From: Paragordius varius | Lineage: Eukaryota > Nematomorpha | Direction of reading: 5' to 3' | Length of the DNA stretch: 64,000 bases | NCBI GenBank assembly: GCA_964247055.1 | Contig: OZ176056.1 | Location: forward strand, 8,742,001 to 8,806,000 | Part shown: positions 11,241-23,368 of the stretch, one piece after another | Layout: each line of letters opens with the position of its first letter | Numbering within the stretch: the stretch's first letter is position 1 | Program-made: the position numbers and the translations under genes | The notes under the pieces: generated by a model | Told to the model about the DNA's origin: nothing | Seen by the model: the letters and a program-made list of their open reading frames with translations, nothing else | Databases searched by the model: none

Positions 11241-12195
11241 TTTTATTTAGATAAAAAAACTTTATTAGACATTATCCTCGACAACAATCATGTGCACAGA
11301 GATTTTTACGGTGTCAATGCATTGTATATATTTGATCAAATTTATCGCATCGGTTTCCATCTTACCCTTGTTTTTTCCATCGTGGATGGGCACCAATCGT
11401 TAGCAAACAAGGCACGCTCATATTTAACTTAATACATTTTAAATTGCATAATTATCATCTCCCTTTAAGAAGGTAACATTTCTTTTGTAGAGACTATCAA
11501 TTGAAGATGCTAATATATGTGCTTTTAGGCACTTACTTTTAAGTCAGGTCCATTGCTTGATCGTGATCTTGTATCCCGCGAAATATTTAACATTTTATAA
11601 TTTCATGTACGCTTCTCATGATATCGCTGTCTGAATAAATAAGGTTAGATTTTGGCGATTAAATTTGCCACAGTCTATTCTGGTCATACTATCGAATTGC
11701 AATAAGTTTACCATATCCATGTATTTTTATCTTTTTTTACAGATTGATATTATTTAATTGGCAAAGCATTATTATATTTGTACTGTTTATTTTCTTTTTG
11801 ATATGAAAATTAGCACATCTATATGTTAATATAATAAATTTATTTGTTACCAATGTCTTGATATATAAAAATAAAAAGTGGCTCTTTGGAATTTTAAGTT
11901 CGAAAAGGTGGCTCTTCAAGCCATTTGTGTTGGACACCCCTGATCTAAGCATTAAATTTTTTAAAAACTATTGTTATGCTTTTTATAGGGAGTTCTTGAT
12001 ATATTTTAGTGATATTTTTTGGAATGAAGCATTTATCTTTCACCAAAAAAATTTGATTTATAAAATGTGTGCAAATTTTTCCATTTTCAGATATAGAGCA
12101 CTTAATACAAAAGTTTAAATAACTTTTTTATATTATTCGTAAGGGCCAAATTCAAAAGCACCATATCCCTGAGACATTTTGCTATCCAAATATAT

Positions 12196-12281
12196 ACCAT
12201 TTACAGTTAAAATTCACCCTTGAACAATTCAAATTTACCCTAAAAATAAACTATGTGTTTTCAAACTAATATAACTCCTTC
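12196..12281 (+). mobile_element. ATTCACCC MITE (family C), left half
   Basis: It begins ACCATTTACAGTTAAAATTC, has two ATTCACCC/ATTTACCC repeat units separated by TTGAACAATTCAA, and continues into CTAAAAATAAA and GTGTTTTCAAACTAA exactly as the full copies at 24486 and 26176 do. It is then cut by the 3' tail of a LINE at 12282. The other half is not recognisable beyond the LINE. Confidence 0.7.
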
Positions 12282-15079
12282 TTGTTGTTGTTGCTAAGGT
12301 CGATTCCGACTAACTGCAACTGAAAATATAACTTCTCCATTCATTGCGAATAAGGATCTGGCGTTTAGTTCGTATTATGATTGATGGTTTCTTCGAGTAT
12401 GTTATCCATTCGAGTTTTTCGGCTTCGAGCACCACTCACTTTTTCCAGCATCAATGTATGAGTTAAATGTCCCAATGTAGCAAATTATATTTTTTGCTGT
12501 ATTAGACTGCCCAGTAATGACATTTCCGGATTAATTTTATTTAGAATAGTGGCGTAGAGAATTTTGTCAACCATTTTATTTGGAGAAGTTTCCTCCAAAC
12601 CATATTTCGAAATAATTTATCGTCGTTCGTAGTATTTTTTCAGCGTCCAGCTTTAGCCCCCATATAGGAATGTGAGGAAAATGTTGCCTAAATTATCTAA
12701 TTTTGGTTTTTAGTTTGATGTCATGTGACGTCCAAATCTTGTTATATTTGAATGTAACTGCTTTTCAATTCTTCGTTTTATTTCTGGAGTAGAGTTGTTG
12801 TCATTGTTTATAATGCTGCCCAAATACTTGTAACTGTTTACCGTTTCAATCTGATCACCGTTGAGGATGTTTGAGCCGGGTTGATTTGCATAACTTTTTT
12901 TTAAGTGATATTTAATCCGTATTTATCGCATTCAGTTGTAAACAATTGCAAAGCTTGCGATAATGTGTTTACATTGTCTGCGAATCAGACTGTGTCATCC
13001 GCGTAATGAACGGATGTTAGTAGGTTTCCTCCTTATTATGCATTCGAGGTATGCGTTAAAAAGAATGGGGGATAAAACGCATCCTTGGCGTAGGCCGAGT
13101 TGTACCTTACATGAGTCAGATATACCGTGAGGTGTAGATATTACAGCCGTGTTTAAGTTTGAGAATATGACGTTGAAGATGTGTTGTTACTTCAAGTTGT
13201 TTTAGGGATGTTCGTAATTTATTGTGTTGGATGGAATCAAATGCTTTGGAAAAATCGACAAAGCACATGTGCAGTTCTTTGTTGAATTCGATGTGTTTCT
13301 CTAGTATCTATATTGAATATCATATCTCGGCATCCTCTGCCTGTTCGAAAACCATGAATCGTGGATATCTCAGGGTCAGGAATGGTATTTAGTCAAACCT
13401 GTATTATTTTTGGGCTTTTGACACCTGGTTAATGAGCGCTATGGTGCGATAGTTGTCGCACAGTTCTGGATTATTTTTTTTTAAAAATAGAAATCATAAT
13501 TGATTTACACCAATCATCAGGAATTTTTTCCATGTCAAATATATTTTGGAATATGGTGAGTATATCGATCGGTTATTTTTTCAGTAGGGATGCTATGCCC
13601 CTCTGATTTGCTAATGCTAGAGTTTTTATAGCACATTCAACTTCTTTTTTCATCATAGGTGGGACTTTCTCTTGAGTAGGTCCAATGATAATTTAGGGTT
13701 ATTTACGTCGTAAAGACTTATATGATTAAGCCGAAGTTTGCGGATTTCGTCTTTTTCAGTGTGAGTTGTTGTCGTTTTTCATTGGTACCTTGGAGAAAGT
13801 TTTTTTATGTGAAATAATTTTGTATGGGCAAAAAGGTTTAGGTTATATTTGGCGTCTGTTATTAACTTTTGGCACAGTTGGTCGCAATAATTATTTTTGC
13901 CCTCTCCTATTTGCATTTGATTTTATATTCTCGTTTTTCTGCGATCTCAAGACTTTTTGCTAACAAATTAATTTTTTGTTTAGTTTGTTTGAGAGGCTGT
14001 ATAAATTTGTCGCTTGTATCTCTGCAAATTGTGTCTATAGCATTCCAGAATCTGACAGTTTTCGGAATTATGATTAAGACACTCGAAACGATTTAATAAA
14101 GCGGTGCTAAATTTGTTCCGATTGTATCATAATCTAATCTTGTTCTGGGGAGTTCGTATATTTCGGGTAGTTGTAATTTAATGCAGAGTTTGGCGATGAA
14201 TAGGTTGTAGTCGCTGTAGCAATCCGATCCCGGCAGGCATTTAACAATATGAAATAAACTTTTATATTTAACCATACCTAATATGAAGTCAATTTGGTTT
14301 TAAGGTATCTTTGACACGGGGAACGCCATGTGTAAAGAAGTCGTTTAGGTTTTTAAAAGGTGTTTTAGACGAACAAACGATGGTTAGCACAGACTTCGAT
14401 TGATCTTGGTGTTTTTTATGACCAAGATACCCCCCATCATAGGAAATGTTTTGTTTTTTCCTATGATAGAATTGAGGTCTCCTAAGATATATGATATCTT
14501 TTTTTTGATATTTGGGAATTCGCTAAATCGAGATCACTTAAATATTTTTCACAGTCGTCATCGCTGCGAAAGGGCCGTAAATTAGAAAGATTGTAAAATT
14601 GTATGCGGTTTGTAATTGCACATTTATTGTTGGATTAAAAATGTTAAATTAGCTAGCTTTTTATTCATTATTATACCGACACCGTTGTATTTGAACGAAT
14701 TATGGCTAGAGTAATTTATATGATTGTCGATTCTAAAGTTCCGATAGAGAGAATGTGTGATTCTTTTCCAATAATGTCATTTTTATTACTGGTCATTTCA
14801 TTTACTACTAAATCTAATTTATTATTGTGGTGAGCCCGTAAATTCCACGTTCCGATACGGATGCTGAGATTACGCGATTTCAACATTTCCAATATGTGCT
14901 TTAAATGAGAGAATGTGATGGGAAATATGTTAAGGTTATGAAAGGAATATAATATAAATATGTCTACAATGTTCGGATAAGGTATAAAATCAATGTTTTT
15001 GGTAAATAAGGTAGATAAGAATAGGGTAGGTATACCATACCTTTCCCTCTCGATTAAAAAACATGTGTTTACATGCGTG
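12282..15079 (-). mobile_element. RTE-type LINE, decayed (same family as 47665-50511)
   Basis: Read on the minus strand it runs from a short hairpin end (GCATGTAAACACATG near 15064-15079) to a (CAA)n 3' tail at 12282-12293, preceded by GTTAGTCGGAATCGACCTTAG. It matches the copy at 47665-50511 over its whole length. It encodes, in broken frames, an apurinic-type endonuclease and a reverse transcriptase; the endonuclease segment around 14093-14275 and the reverse-transcriptase segment around 12900-13500 are recognisable. Many frameshifts and stops break it, with no long frame left, so this is an old copy. Short 3' tandem tails instead of poly-A are typical of the RTE clade. Confidence 0.85.
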
Positions 15080-16025
15080 AAATAATATATATTAGTAAAT
15101 ATATTGATTGAGAAATTTTTTTATTAATGTAAAAGCCTTTTTATTGATTGAAAAATGTTTTGATTGATTTGGAAAACCATTCGATAAATTGGTAAAACGT
15201 TTGAATTGCAGACTTGGAAATGATATATTATATCATACATATAATGCAATAAAATATTATTATTTTTATCTGTCAAATACCTTCACATTGGCATCCTGCT
15301 CAAGAACCTTACAAGAGTTACTATTTGAATCGCAACTAAAAAAAGCATTTACTCAACCACATATTTAAATACTCTTCTAGAATCTTTAACTTTAACGACT
15401 TTTAATAGACCTAAAGTATTACTTTGCACATTTTATTTATCACATATAACATAATATTTTCAATAATCTATTAATTTTGCAAAATAAATAAGACAGTCAT
15501 TTTGTTAGTTTATTAACACCAAATTTACAATAATTAATTTAACCTTATACCAATAAATAAAAATACATATACGAAAAAGAGTATTTCCCTTTTTACTTTA
15601 AATCAGGCCAAAAATATCATGGCGACCCCTTTTTAAATTATGTAACTTATTTTAAACCCAATTTTGGATGATATAACTTCTGAAAAATCATATATTTTTT
15701 ATTTAATTCCAATTTTTTATTTTTTAGATTTTTAGAGCCTTTTTGCGTCCCGAAAAAAGCGTGTTGTACATCCATGTTTTAAATTACAGTATGCATTTTA
15801 ATGTATGTTAAGTAATTTTATTACCAGTCAAATAACATAAATGGTTTACAAATGCTTAAAATACTGACCCACGAAATTATTTCGTAGCACACATATGAAA
15901 GAGGATTGACGTGAGAATTAACATAGGCTTTAATTTGATGGATATTTTGTAATGTTAAATTTTGAGAATATTATAGCAATTTATGTTAACATTTGTAATA
16001 TTGTTGTTACGCATTTAGATGCGGA
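15080..16025. other. AT-rich DNA, no gene seen
   Basis: I see no open frame, splice-bounded exon or transposon terminus. It lies between the decayed LINE and the large palindrome. Confidence 0.45.
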
Positions 16026-16389
16026 ATTTTGTGGGTTTTTATCTTTGATAAATTAATAAATAGTATAATACGTATTTTAAGATTTTTTATGTTAATTATT
16101 CCTATTAATAATAAATATTTTTCAACATGCTAAATACCTGTATTAATCAATATTGGTATTATTATTTTATATAGTTGTTATTACTAATTAAAAAAACACA
16201 GGTAAACATTTATTTGTGAAAATTTAAGTAGATTTTAGATTTTGTCTTGTATGTTTTGCATTGTTAATTATTAATAATTTTTAAGTGTTTCAGATTTAAT
16301 CAGGTAAAAATTCGGTTTTTAAATTTAGTCAATTTTTTTTTGTTTTTTTAATATAACATTGTTAATTGTAATCTACTACTATATACTTT

Positions 16390-17220
16390 GGACATTTTAA
16401 TAAATACAGGTAAAAATTGCAGTTTTTAACAAATTTAGTTTTTTTTGTTTTTTAGGTTTTGCATTGTTAGTTTAATTAATTACTACATATTTTGGACATT
16501 TTAATAAAGTAAAAATTGCGGTTTTTAACAAATTTAGTAAAAATTTAGTTTTTTTTGTTTTTTAGGTTGTGCATTGTTAATTGTAATTAATTACTACATA
16601 TTTTGGACATTATAATAAATACAGGTAAATTTGCGGTTTTTAACAAATTTAGTAAAAATTTAGTTTTTTTTTGTTTTTTAGGTTTTGCATTGTTAATTGT
16701 AATTAATTACTACATATTTTAAACATTTTAATAAATACAAGTAAAATTGCAGTTTTCAATTTAGTAAAAATTTAGTTTTTTTTTGTTTTTTAGGTTTTGC
16801 ATTGTTAGTTGTAATTAATTACTACATATTTTGGACATTATAATAAATACAGGTAAAAATTGCGGTTTTTAACAAATTTAGTAAAAATTTAGTTTTTTTT
16901 GTTTTTTAGGTTTTGCATTGTTAATTGTAATTAATTACTAAATATTTTGGACATTATAATAAATACAGGTAAATGCGGTTTTTAACAAATTTAGTAAAAA
17001 ATTTTGTTTTTTAGGTTTTGCATTGTTAATTGTAATTAATTACTACATATTTTAAACATTTTAATAAATACAAGTAAAATTGCAGTTTTTAACAATTTAG
17101 TAAAAATTTAGTTTTTTTTTGTTTTTTAGGTTTTGCATTGTTAGTTGTAATTAATTACTACATATTTTGGACATTATAATAAATACAGGTAAAACTTGCG
17201 GTTTTTAAAAAATTAGTAAA
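16390..17220 (+). repeat. Tandem ~110-bp subrepeats, left arm of palindrome 1
   Basis: About seven units, each with a T-rich tract ending TTTTTTAG, then GTTTTGCATTGTTA, an AATTAATTACTACATATTTT core, and TAAATACAG followed by GTAAAA and TTGCGGTTTTTAAC. Unit length is 107-117 bp and neighbouring units are more than 90% alike by eye. The three forward frames of the ~58-bp core all contain stops. Confidence 0.85.
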
Positions 17221-17629
17221 ATTTTTAATATTTTGTTCACTTGCTACTAATTTATTATTTACTATATATTTTTTATACATTGCTATATACAGGTAATTAT
17301 TACTATGATTTGCGGTTTTTTAAATTTTTAGGAAAATTATTTTTTTTGTTTTACATTGATAACTAATATACAAATATAGTTATATCTGATCATACAGGTA
17401 AAAACGCATGTTACGATCTTAGGGTTGCATTTAATTTTCAAATCCAACGATGTATATTTAACACCTTATGTCACCAAATATTAAAAAAATGATCAAGATA
17501 TATACATCTTTTAAAGTATCTAAATATCGCCAAATATAAATAAATTTTTTTAAATTATAAATGTATAATTATACAAAATATTCATAATATTGTGTTTGAA
17601 ATTAGCATTCTTCTTATTGATATTAATAC

Positions 17630-18490
17630 AGGTATTTTGTTTCTTATATTGATATACGATGCGGTGTGCGTTCCTGATCATATCTTAGAATGAAGAATAT
17701 CATGAGATGCCAAATAATTAAATGCAGATAATCCTGAAAATTTTAATCACCATCATTTCTGGGTAGATTAACTAAATAATTTTAAATATTGGGGGCTAAG
17801 CATTCAAAGTTTGGAAGGGAACTAAATAAGGTTGACTTAGCTTTTTAACAACTAAATTTGCAAAAAATATTTTCTTCATGATAAAAATTCAAAAATGATA
17901 CTTTATGTTTACGTTTTCGTTCTACTATCTAAACTATAAATAAGGCTTATATGATTTTACTAATGACGTAGAAAATAGAAACAACTATTTTTTTCAAAAG
18001 TTTTGAATGTAACAGCTCTCCAAAAATTAAGCAGAAAACACTAAAATTGTTTGCTTTGGTGAAGAATAGTTTTTCATATTTGTATAGTTTAGGATAGTAG
18101 AACGAAAACGCAAAAACATAAGTATCATTTTTGAATTTTTTATCATGAAGAAAATATTTTTTGCAAATTTAGTTGTTAAAAAGCCAAGTCAACCTTATGT
18201 TCCCTTTCAAACTTTGAATGTTTTAGCCCCCCTTTTAAAAATACTTCTAGAATCCAGGTATCAATTTTTTAATATATTAATAAATACCTTTCTATCTTAT
18301 ATTTGAAAATAAATTTAGAATCCAGGTATCAATTTTCTAATATATTAATAAATACCTTTCTATCTTATATTTTAGTTGATAGAATCTACCCAGAAAATGA
18401 TGATGATTAAATTTTCAATCTGCATTTAATTATTTTTTGCATCTCATATTCTTCAATCTAAGATAAGATCATCATGAACGCATACCGCAT
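17630..18490. repeat. Inner arms and loop of palindrome 1
   Basis: GATATACGATGCGGTGTGCG at ~17650 is mirrored by CGCATACCGCATCGTATATC at ~18480. GGTTGACTTAGC and CATGATAAAAATTC likewise recur inverted. The same core is present in the second palindrome at ~34850-35700. A 70-bp direct duplication (AATCCAGGTATCAATTTT... to ...TTTCTATCTTATATTT) sits at 18250-18380. No coding frame is seen. Confidence 0.75.
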
Positions 18491-18959
18491 CGTATATCAA
18501 TATTAGAAACAAATTACCTGTTTTAATATCAATAAGAAGAATGCTTATTTTAAACATAATATTATGAATATTTTGTATAATTATACATTTATAATTTAAA
18601 TAAATTTTATTATATTTGGCGATATTCAGATACTTTAAAAGATGTTTTTATATTTTGATCATTTTTTCAATCTTTGGTGACATAAGGTGTTAAATATACA
18701 TCGTTGGATTTGGAAAAACCTAAGACCGTAACATGCGTTTTTACCTGTATGCTCAGATATAACTATATTTGTATATTAGTTATCAATGTAAAAAAAAAAT
18801 AATTTTCCTAAAAATTTAAAAAACCGCAAATCATAGTAATATTTACCTGTATATATCAATGTATAAAAAATATATAGTAAATAATAAATTAGTAAGGTTG
18901 AACAAAATATTAAAAATTTTACTAATTTTTTAAAAACCGCAATTTTCCGATGCTTTTTA

Positions 18960-19520
18960 AATGTCCAAAATATTTAGTAATTAATTACAAATAACAATGC
19001 GAAACCTAAAAAACAAAAAAAACTAAATTTTTACTAAATTTGTTAAAAACCGCAATTTTTGCCTGTATTTATTATAATGTCCAAAATATGTAATAATTAA
19101 TTACAACTAACAATGCAAAACCTAAAAAACAAAAAAACCTAAATTTTTACTAAATTTGTTAAAAACCGCAATATTTACTACCTGTAATTATCATAAAGTC
19201 CAAGATATGTAGTAATTAATTACAATTAACAATGCAAAACCTAAAAAACAAAAAAACTAAATTCTGACTAAATTTGTTAAAAACTGCAATTTTGCCTGTA
19301 TTTATTAAAATGTTTAAAATATGTAGTAATTAATTACAATTAACAATGCAAAACCTAAAAAACAAAAAATAAACTAAATTTTTACTAAATTTGTTAAAAA
19401 CCGCAATTTTTACCTGTATTTATTATAATGTCCAAAATATATACTAATAGATTACAATTAACAATGATACATTAAAAAAACAAAAAAAATAAATACTAAA
19501 TTTAAAAACCGAATTTTTAC
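18960..19520 (-). repeat. Tandem ~110-bp subrepeats, right arm of palindrome 1
   Basis: Four to five inverted units matching the left-arm units (AACAATGCAAAACCTAAAAA and AAAACCGCAATTTTTACCTG). There are fewer units than in the left arm, so the arms have changed copy number independently. Confidence 0.8.
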
Positions 19521-19839
19521 CTGATTAAAATGTCTGAAATACTTAAAAATTATTAACAATGCAAAACATACAAGAAATTTAAAATCTACTTAAATTTTTA
19601 CAAATATATATTTACCTGTGTTTTTTTAATTAGTAATAACAACTATATAAAATAATAATACCAATATTGATTAATACAGGTATTTACGTCAGGAGCAAAG
19701 AAAATTATAATAATGATATTTTTAAAATGAAGCTTTATCTTTCATTGAAAAAATTCTTTGAGAAAAAATATAGGCAAATATTGCCGTTTTTCTGATATCG
19801 AGCAACTACCACAAAAGTAAACATATCAATGTGCTTAAA

Positions 19840-20912
19840 AAATTTTTAAACATAATATACCAGCGATATCATTTGCCGTAAAATTTTTATTTGTTTACGA
19901 CCTAGTTATGAAATATTGAGAGAAAATTTTCGGGCAAAAAGTGATTAAGGATAATTCAACAAATAATGATAAAAGTTGAGATATTATGGTTTATTTTCAG
20001 TTAATAAATAGCCTATAATCATATATTTAGGGTTTATATAAAATCTCAGTTCAAAAGATAGCGTTTTGCTTATATTTAAATAATTTTTTGAATTAGTTAC
20101 TATCTAAACTTACTATTAAATCTTAACATTCATATTTAATTCAATAAAAAAATATATTAAAACAAGACTAAAAAATATTGTTTTTTATTTTTTCATTTTT
20201 TGTCATCTGGTTTATGAGTGTATAAAAATTTACTATTTTATTTTGGATTCTTACATGAGCGGGAAAATATAAAGTATATAAATTAATACAAAATAGGATT
20301 TACAAGTAATGGAATATAAGCAAAATTCCGTCCGAATCCCAGTTATTAATTTGTGTTAAAACAAACTTGTTAGAGGAATTGTAAGTTGATGGTCCACTAC
20401 TAAAAATTCCTATTTTGCATAAATTTACTTCATGATTCCCACTCATGTAAAATAAAATAAAACAGTATAAATTTACTCATAAAGATGATTAAAGATGATG
20501 AAAGAAAAAAATACAATATTTTCTACTTTTATAATATATTTTTTTACTGAATAAAATATGAAAGTTGAAATTTTAATAGCGAGTTCAAGTAATTAATAAA
20601 ATTATTTTAATATAAGTTTCATGAAAATTCTTTTTAAGTATTTTCAAACAAAAACGCCATCTTTACTGAGATTTTTCCTAATATGATTTTAGGCTATTGT
20701 AAACCAAAAATCTCAAATTTTATCATTATTTTTTGAATTATCCTAATTAATTATCCAAAATTCTCACCTTTTGCCATATTTTGATTTTCAATTAATATTT
20801 CAAAAACTAGCAATAAATTTAAATTTTTGCGGCAACGCTAGTCATAGGCTATCTCATAAAAAAAATTAATTGTTAAAATAAATTAATCCTCTTAATCACG
20901 CACAGTGTATTA
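19840..20912. repeat. Palindrome family E, full copy
   Basis: Left-arm landmarks TTTACGACCTAGTTATG, GATAGCGTTTTGC, CATCTGGTTTATGAGTG and TATTTTGGATTC recur inverted at the right as AAAACTAG, AAAACGCCATCTTT, ACTCATAAAGATG and the 'cactcatgtaaaataaaa' string. The centre is near 20360 and the arms are about 500 bp, strongly diverged from one another. The right end (CACGCACAGTGTA) equals the end of the single arm at 5960-6612. There is no coding capacity, so it is a non-autonomous element of unknown class. Confidence 0.6.
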
Positions 20913-21011
20913 TCAAAAGGTAGTAGCATGATGAGAATTTTAAATGCATTTTAATATAATTTTGTATCAGGATTTTTTGTATGCATTTTCTAATATTTGA
21001 CTGCAGGCATA

Positions 21012-21560
21012 TAAGGCAGAGATGTCCAACACTCGGCCATATATGTCCTTAAACCCGTTTAAAAAATTAAATATTTTTATTTTCTAAAACTTTGTAATAT
21101 TTTCAATTTTTTTTAAATATCATATTTTCCGAAATAATGTATATAAATTTACCATTTTAATATTGATTTAAATCATTAAAAACAAATTCTAAATTTTAAA
21201 CACCATTGATTGCGGGCATATGAAAAATATTTTTCGAATTGAAATATTTTTATTAAATGTTAATGTAATAATACACTACATTTTCTACCATTTACCCTCG
21301 CGAAAAAATGCGCGCTAACGCATGATACCCAATTATTTTATATCATTTTAGGTTTTGATGAAAGCGCAGTATAAAATGCACATTATTAGGCTTTTCATCA
21401 AAGAATAATGAAAAGATACTTTTTATCAAAATAAAATGTATGATAATGTCGATCATCAATTCACATTATTGTTGCCGATTGGTACTACAATAGCGTAGGA
21501 TTTAAAACAATTTGTCCATAAATTTTAATGGTTTAGAAAAAAATAATTTCTATCTATTGT
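21012..21560 (+). mobile_element. hAT remnant, left end
   Basis: CAGAGATGTCCAACACTCGGCC at ~21015 resembles the hAT terminus CAGGGGTGTCCAACA. About 340 bp further in, a GFDESA-like reading at ~21353 recalls the FDES motif of the transposase core, followed by stops. I cannot find a matching right end, so this is a low-confidence relic. Confidence 0.35.
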
Positions 21561-23077
21561 TTTTTACTCATACACTAATGTCATGTTTGGCCATTTAACA
21601 TAATGTAAATTGAACAAACATTAACACTTGATACAATACATTCATTTCCGTCCTTCGATTCAAATTGGGGTAGTTCAGGCTTGTTCAAAATTAAAATTCA
21701 TTCAAAAATGATTGATATTTTCAGAAAAAAATCCAAGGTAAATATTTAGCCAAATATAAATATAATACAAAATATACCACTATTACTGTTATATTAAAGA
21801 TTTTAACAAAAGACTTAATTTTAGGCTTAAAATCATATGACGATATTTTGCAAAAATGTTACAAAATAAAATTTGTAAAAACTAAATATTATTTAGTTAA
21901 TTTGGCCTTCCGTTTCCTTTGTAGTTTTATAAACTATCAACATAAATATTGTCTGTGGTATTTAAATACCGCAATTTGAATCAATGTGTTTAGGTAGATC
22001 ATTGCACCCCATAAGACTTATAATCATTGTTAGAATTATGGTATATGAAAAACAATTTATTGTGGCTTATCAAAATTATACAAGTACACATCATTTGGGT
22101 ATAGAAATTTATAAAAAAACATAAATGGTAATTTATATATCCTGCCTTAGGTATTCAAAGGTAAAAATGCGGGCCAAATCCTTTCGGAATAAACAAAAAT
22201 TAGTGTCCAAATATCCTAATATATTAACTAATTAAAGTTATTTTTGTAAAATATGAGTCAATTTATTAAAAACTACATCCAAAATTTTCAAACGACTTAT
22301 CTTTTTAGATGGATGGAATATAGTATTTATTCATCTGTAATAATTTCTTATGTTGCGATGTACATTCTAAATACAATATATTTTATTTTACCCAGGTAGT
22401 CTAGACGCTACATATAGGTGGTATGTTTTATTTTGTAAATAATTAATCAAAAATTGTTTGGGTTAACGTACTTCCAATCAATAAATACCTTTAATTTTGG
22501 GGAAAAACCATGTACATTGTAAAAAAAGGAAGAATTATATGTTCGATTGTATTTAACATAGCGTAAATGGTTTACACTTTAAGGTAATTGAAAAAAAATC
22601 TTACCTGGTTATTTTCATACTATAACCTCTGTGTTTATGAACTGATTTTTACAAAATTTATCGATTTACGCACTAATTTGAATTTCTAAGAATATGTTCC
22701 AGTACAATTAACTGAGAAAGAATAAAAATAAATATTTGATCACTCCATTATTTTTTTTTTATATTATTTTATTTTGCAAAAAACCTTATAATAATATCTC
22801 TTAATAATGAATTTTCTCCGGATATGTTTAATATGGTATTGGACAATACATGCTTGCCAAACACAAGGTTAATATATATATATACTTAATAACAATGAAT
22901 AAAATTATACGATGTTTCATACATTCCATTTTTGCAGGAGTATTGGATTAAATTGTAAATATCCTTAATTTAATATTCTTTGCTATCAATTATGTACAAG
23001 TAACTCGTTAAATAAATTTCAAAATAATTCCGCTATATTTAAATTTTTAATTCTTGATAGTTTTTGAATTCAAATAT
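21561..23077. other. AT-rich DNA, no gene seen
   Basis: No exon, RNA gene or recognisable repeat unit was found on either strand. The longest open frames are short and of low-complexity composition. Confidence 0.4.
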
Positions 23078-23368
23078 ACCATTTGCCGCTTCACTCTTGA
23101 ACAATTCGAATTCTGTCTAAAAAAATATGTTTTTGAATGTTAAAAACTACCTATATATTTTTATATTTTTAAAAATGGAATTCCGTTTAATATAAACATG
23201 ATACTAAAAAATAATAAACTGTGCCTCAAAGTAATAATTCATATTAATGATGATTTATATTATCGTGAAACCACATAATTTATTTTTAAGGTTAAATAAT
23301 TCAAGGGTAAATTTAATTTGTTTGAGGGTAATGAAATGTTTGAGGGTGAATTGGAAGTGTAAATTGTA
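23078..23368. mobile_element. ATTCACCC MITE (family C), diverged copy
   Basis: It starts ACCATTTGCCGCTTCACTC and ends with GAGGGTGAATTGGAAGTG and TAAATTGT, inverted matches to the start. One or two ATTC(A/G)..CC units are left on each side. It is the oldest-looking of the four copies in the window. Confidence 0.6.

Larger units (their letters stand above)
7899..11942 (+). mobile_element. hAT DNA transposon (Charlie-like), decayed, with nested insertion
   Basis: Perfect inverted termini CAGGGGTGTCCAACA at 7899 and at 11942 define the element. The symmetry extends outward as TAGAT/ATCTA, giving 20 bp in all. CAGGGG-type ends and the encoded protein both point to the hAT superfamily, in the group that also gave rise to the GTF2IRD2/ZBED5-type domesticated genes. 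Inside are, in order, a three-copy tandem repeat, a BED-type zinc finger, the hAT catalytic core, and after an inserted CACT-ended element (9725-10844) the C-terminal dimerisation region. Without the insertion the element is about 2.9 kb, a usual size for this group. The flanking 8 bp do not match, so no target duplication is visible. The coding region is broken by stops and frameshifts. Confidence 0.85.
16026..19686. mobile_element. Foldback-like giant palindrome 1
   Basis: The left arm from 16131 (TAAATACCTGTATTAATC) is mirrored by the right arm ending at 19686 (GATTAATACAGGTATTTA). The outer sequence TTTTGTGGGTTTTTATCTTT at ~16026 is shared with the left edge of a second palindrome at 33935. 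Each arm holds tandem ~110-bp subrepeats and an inner unique part; the two sides meet near 18000 around a ~130-bp loop. Arms longer than 1.5 kb made of tandem subrepeats are the hallmark of Foldback-type elements. No transposase is present. The copy is more complete at the left than at the right edge. Confidence 0.75.
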
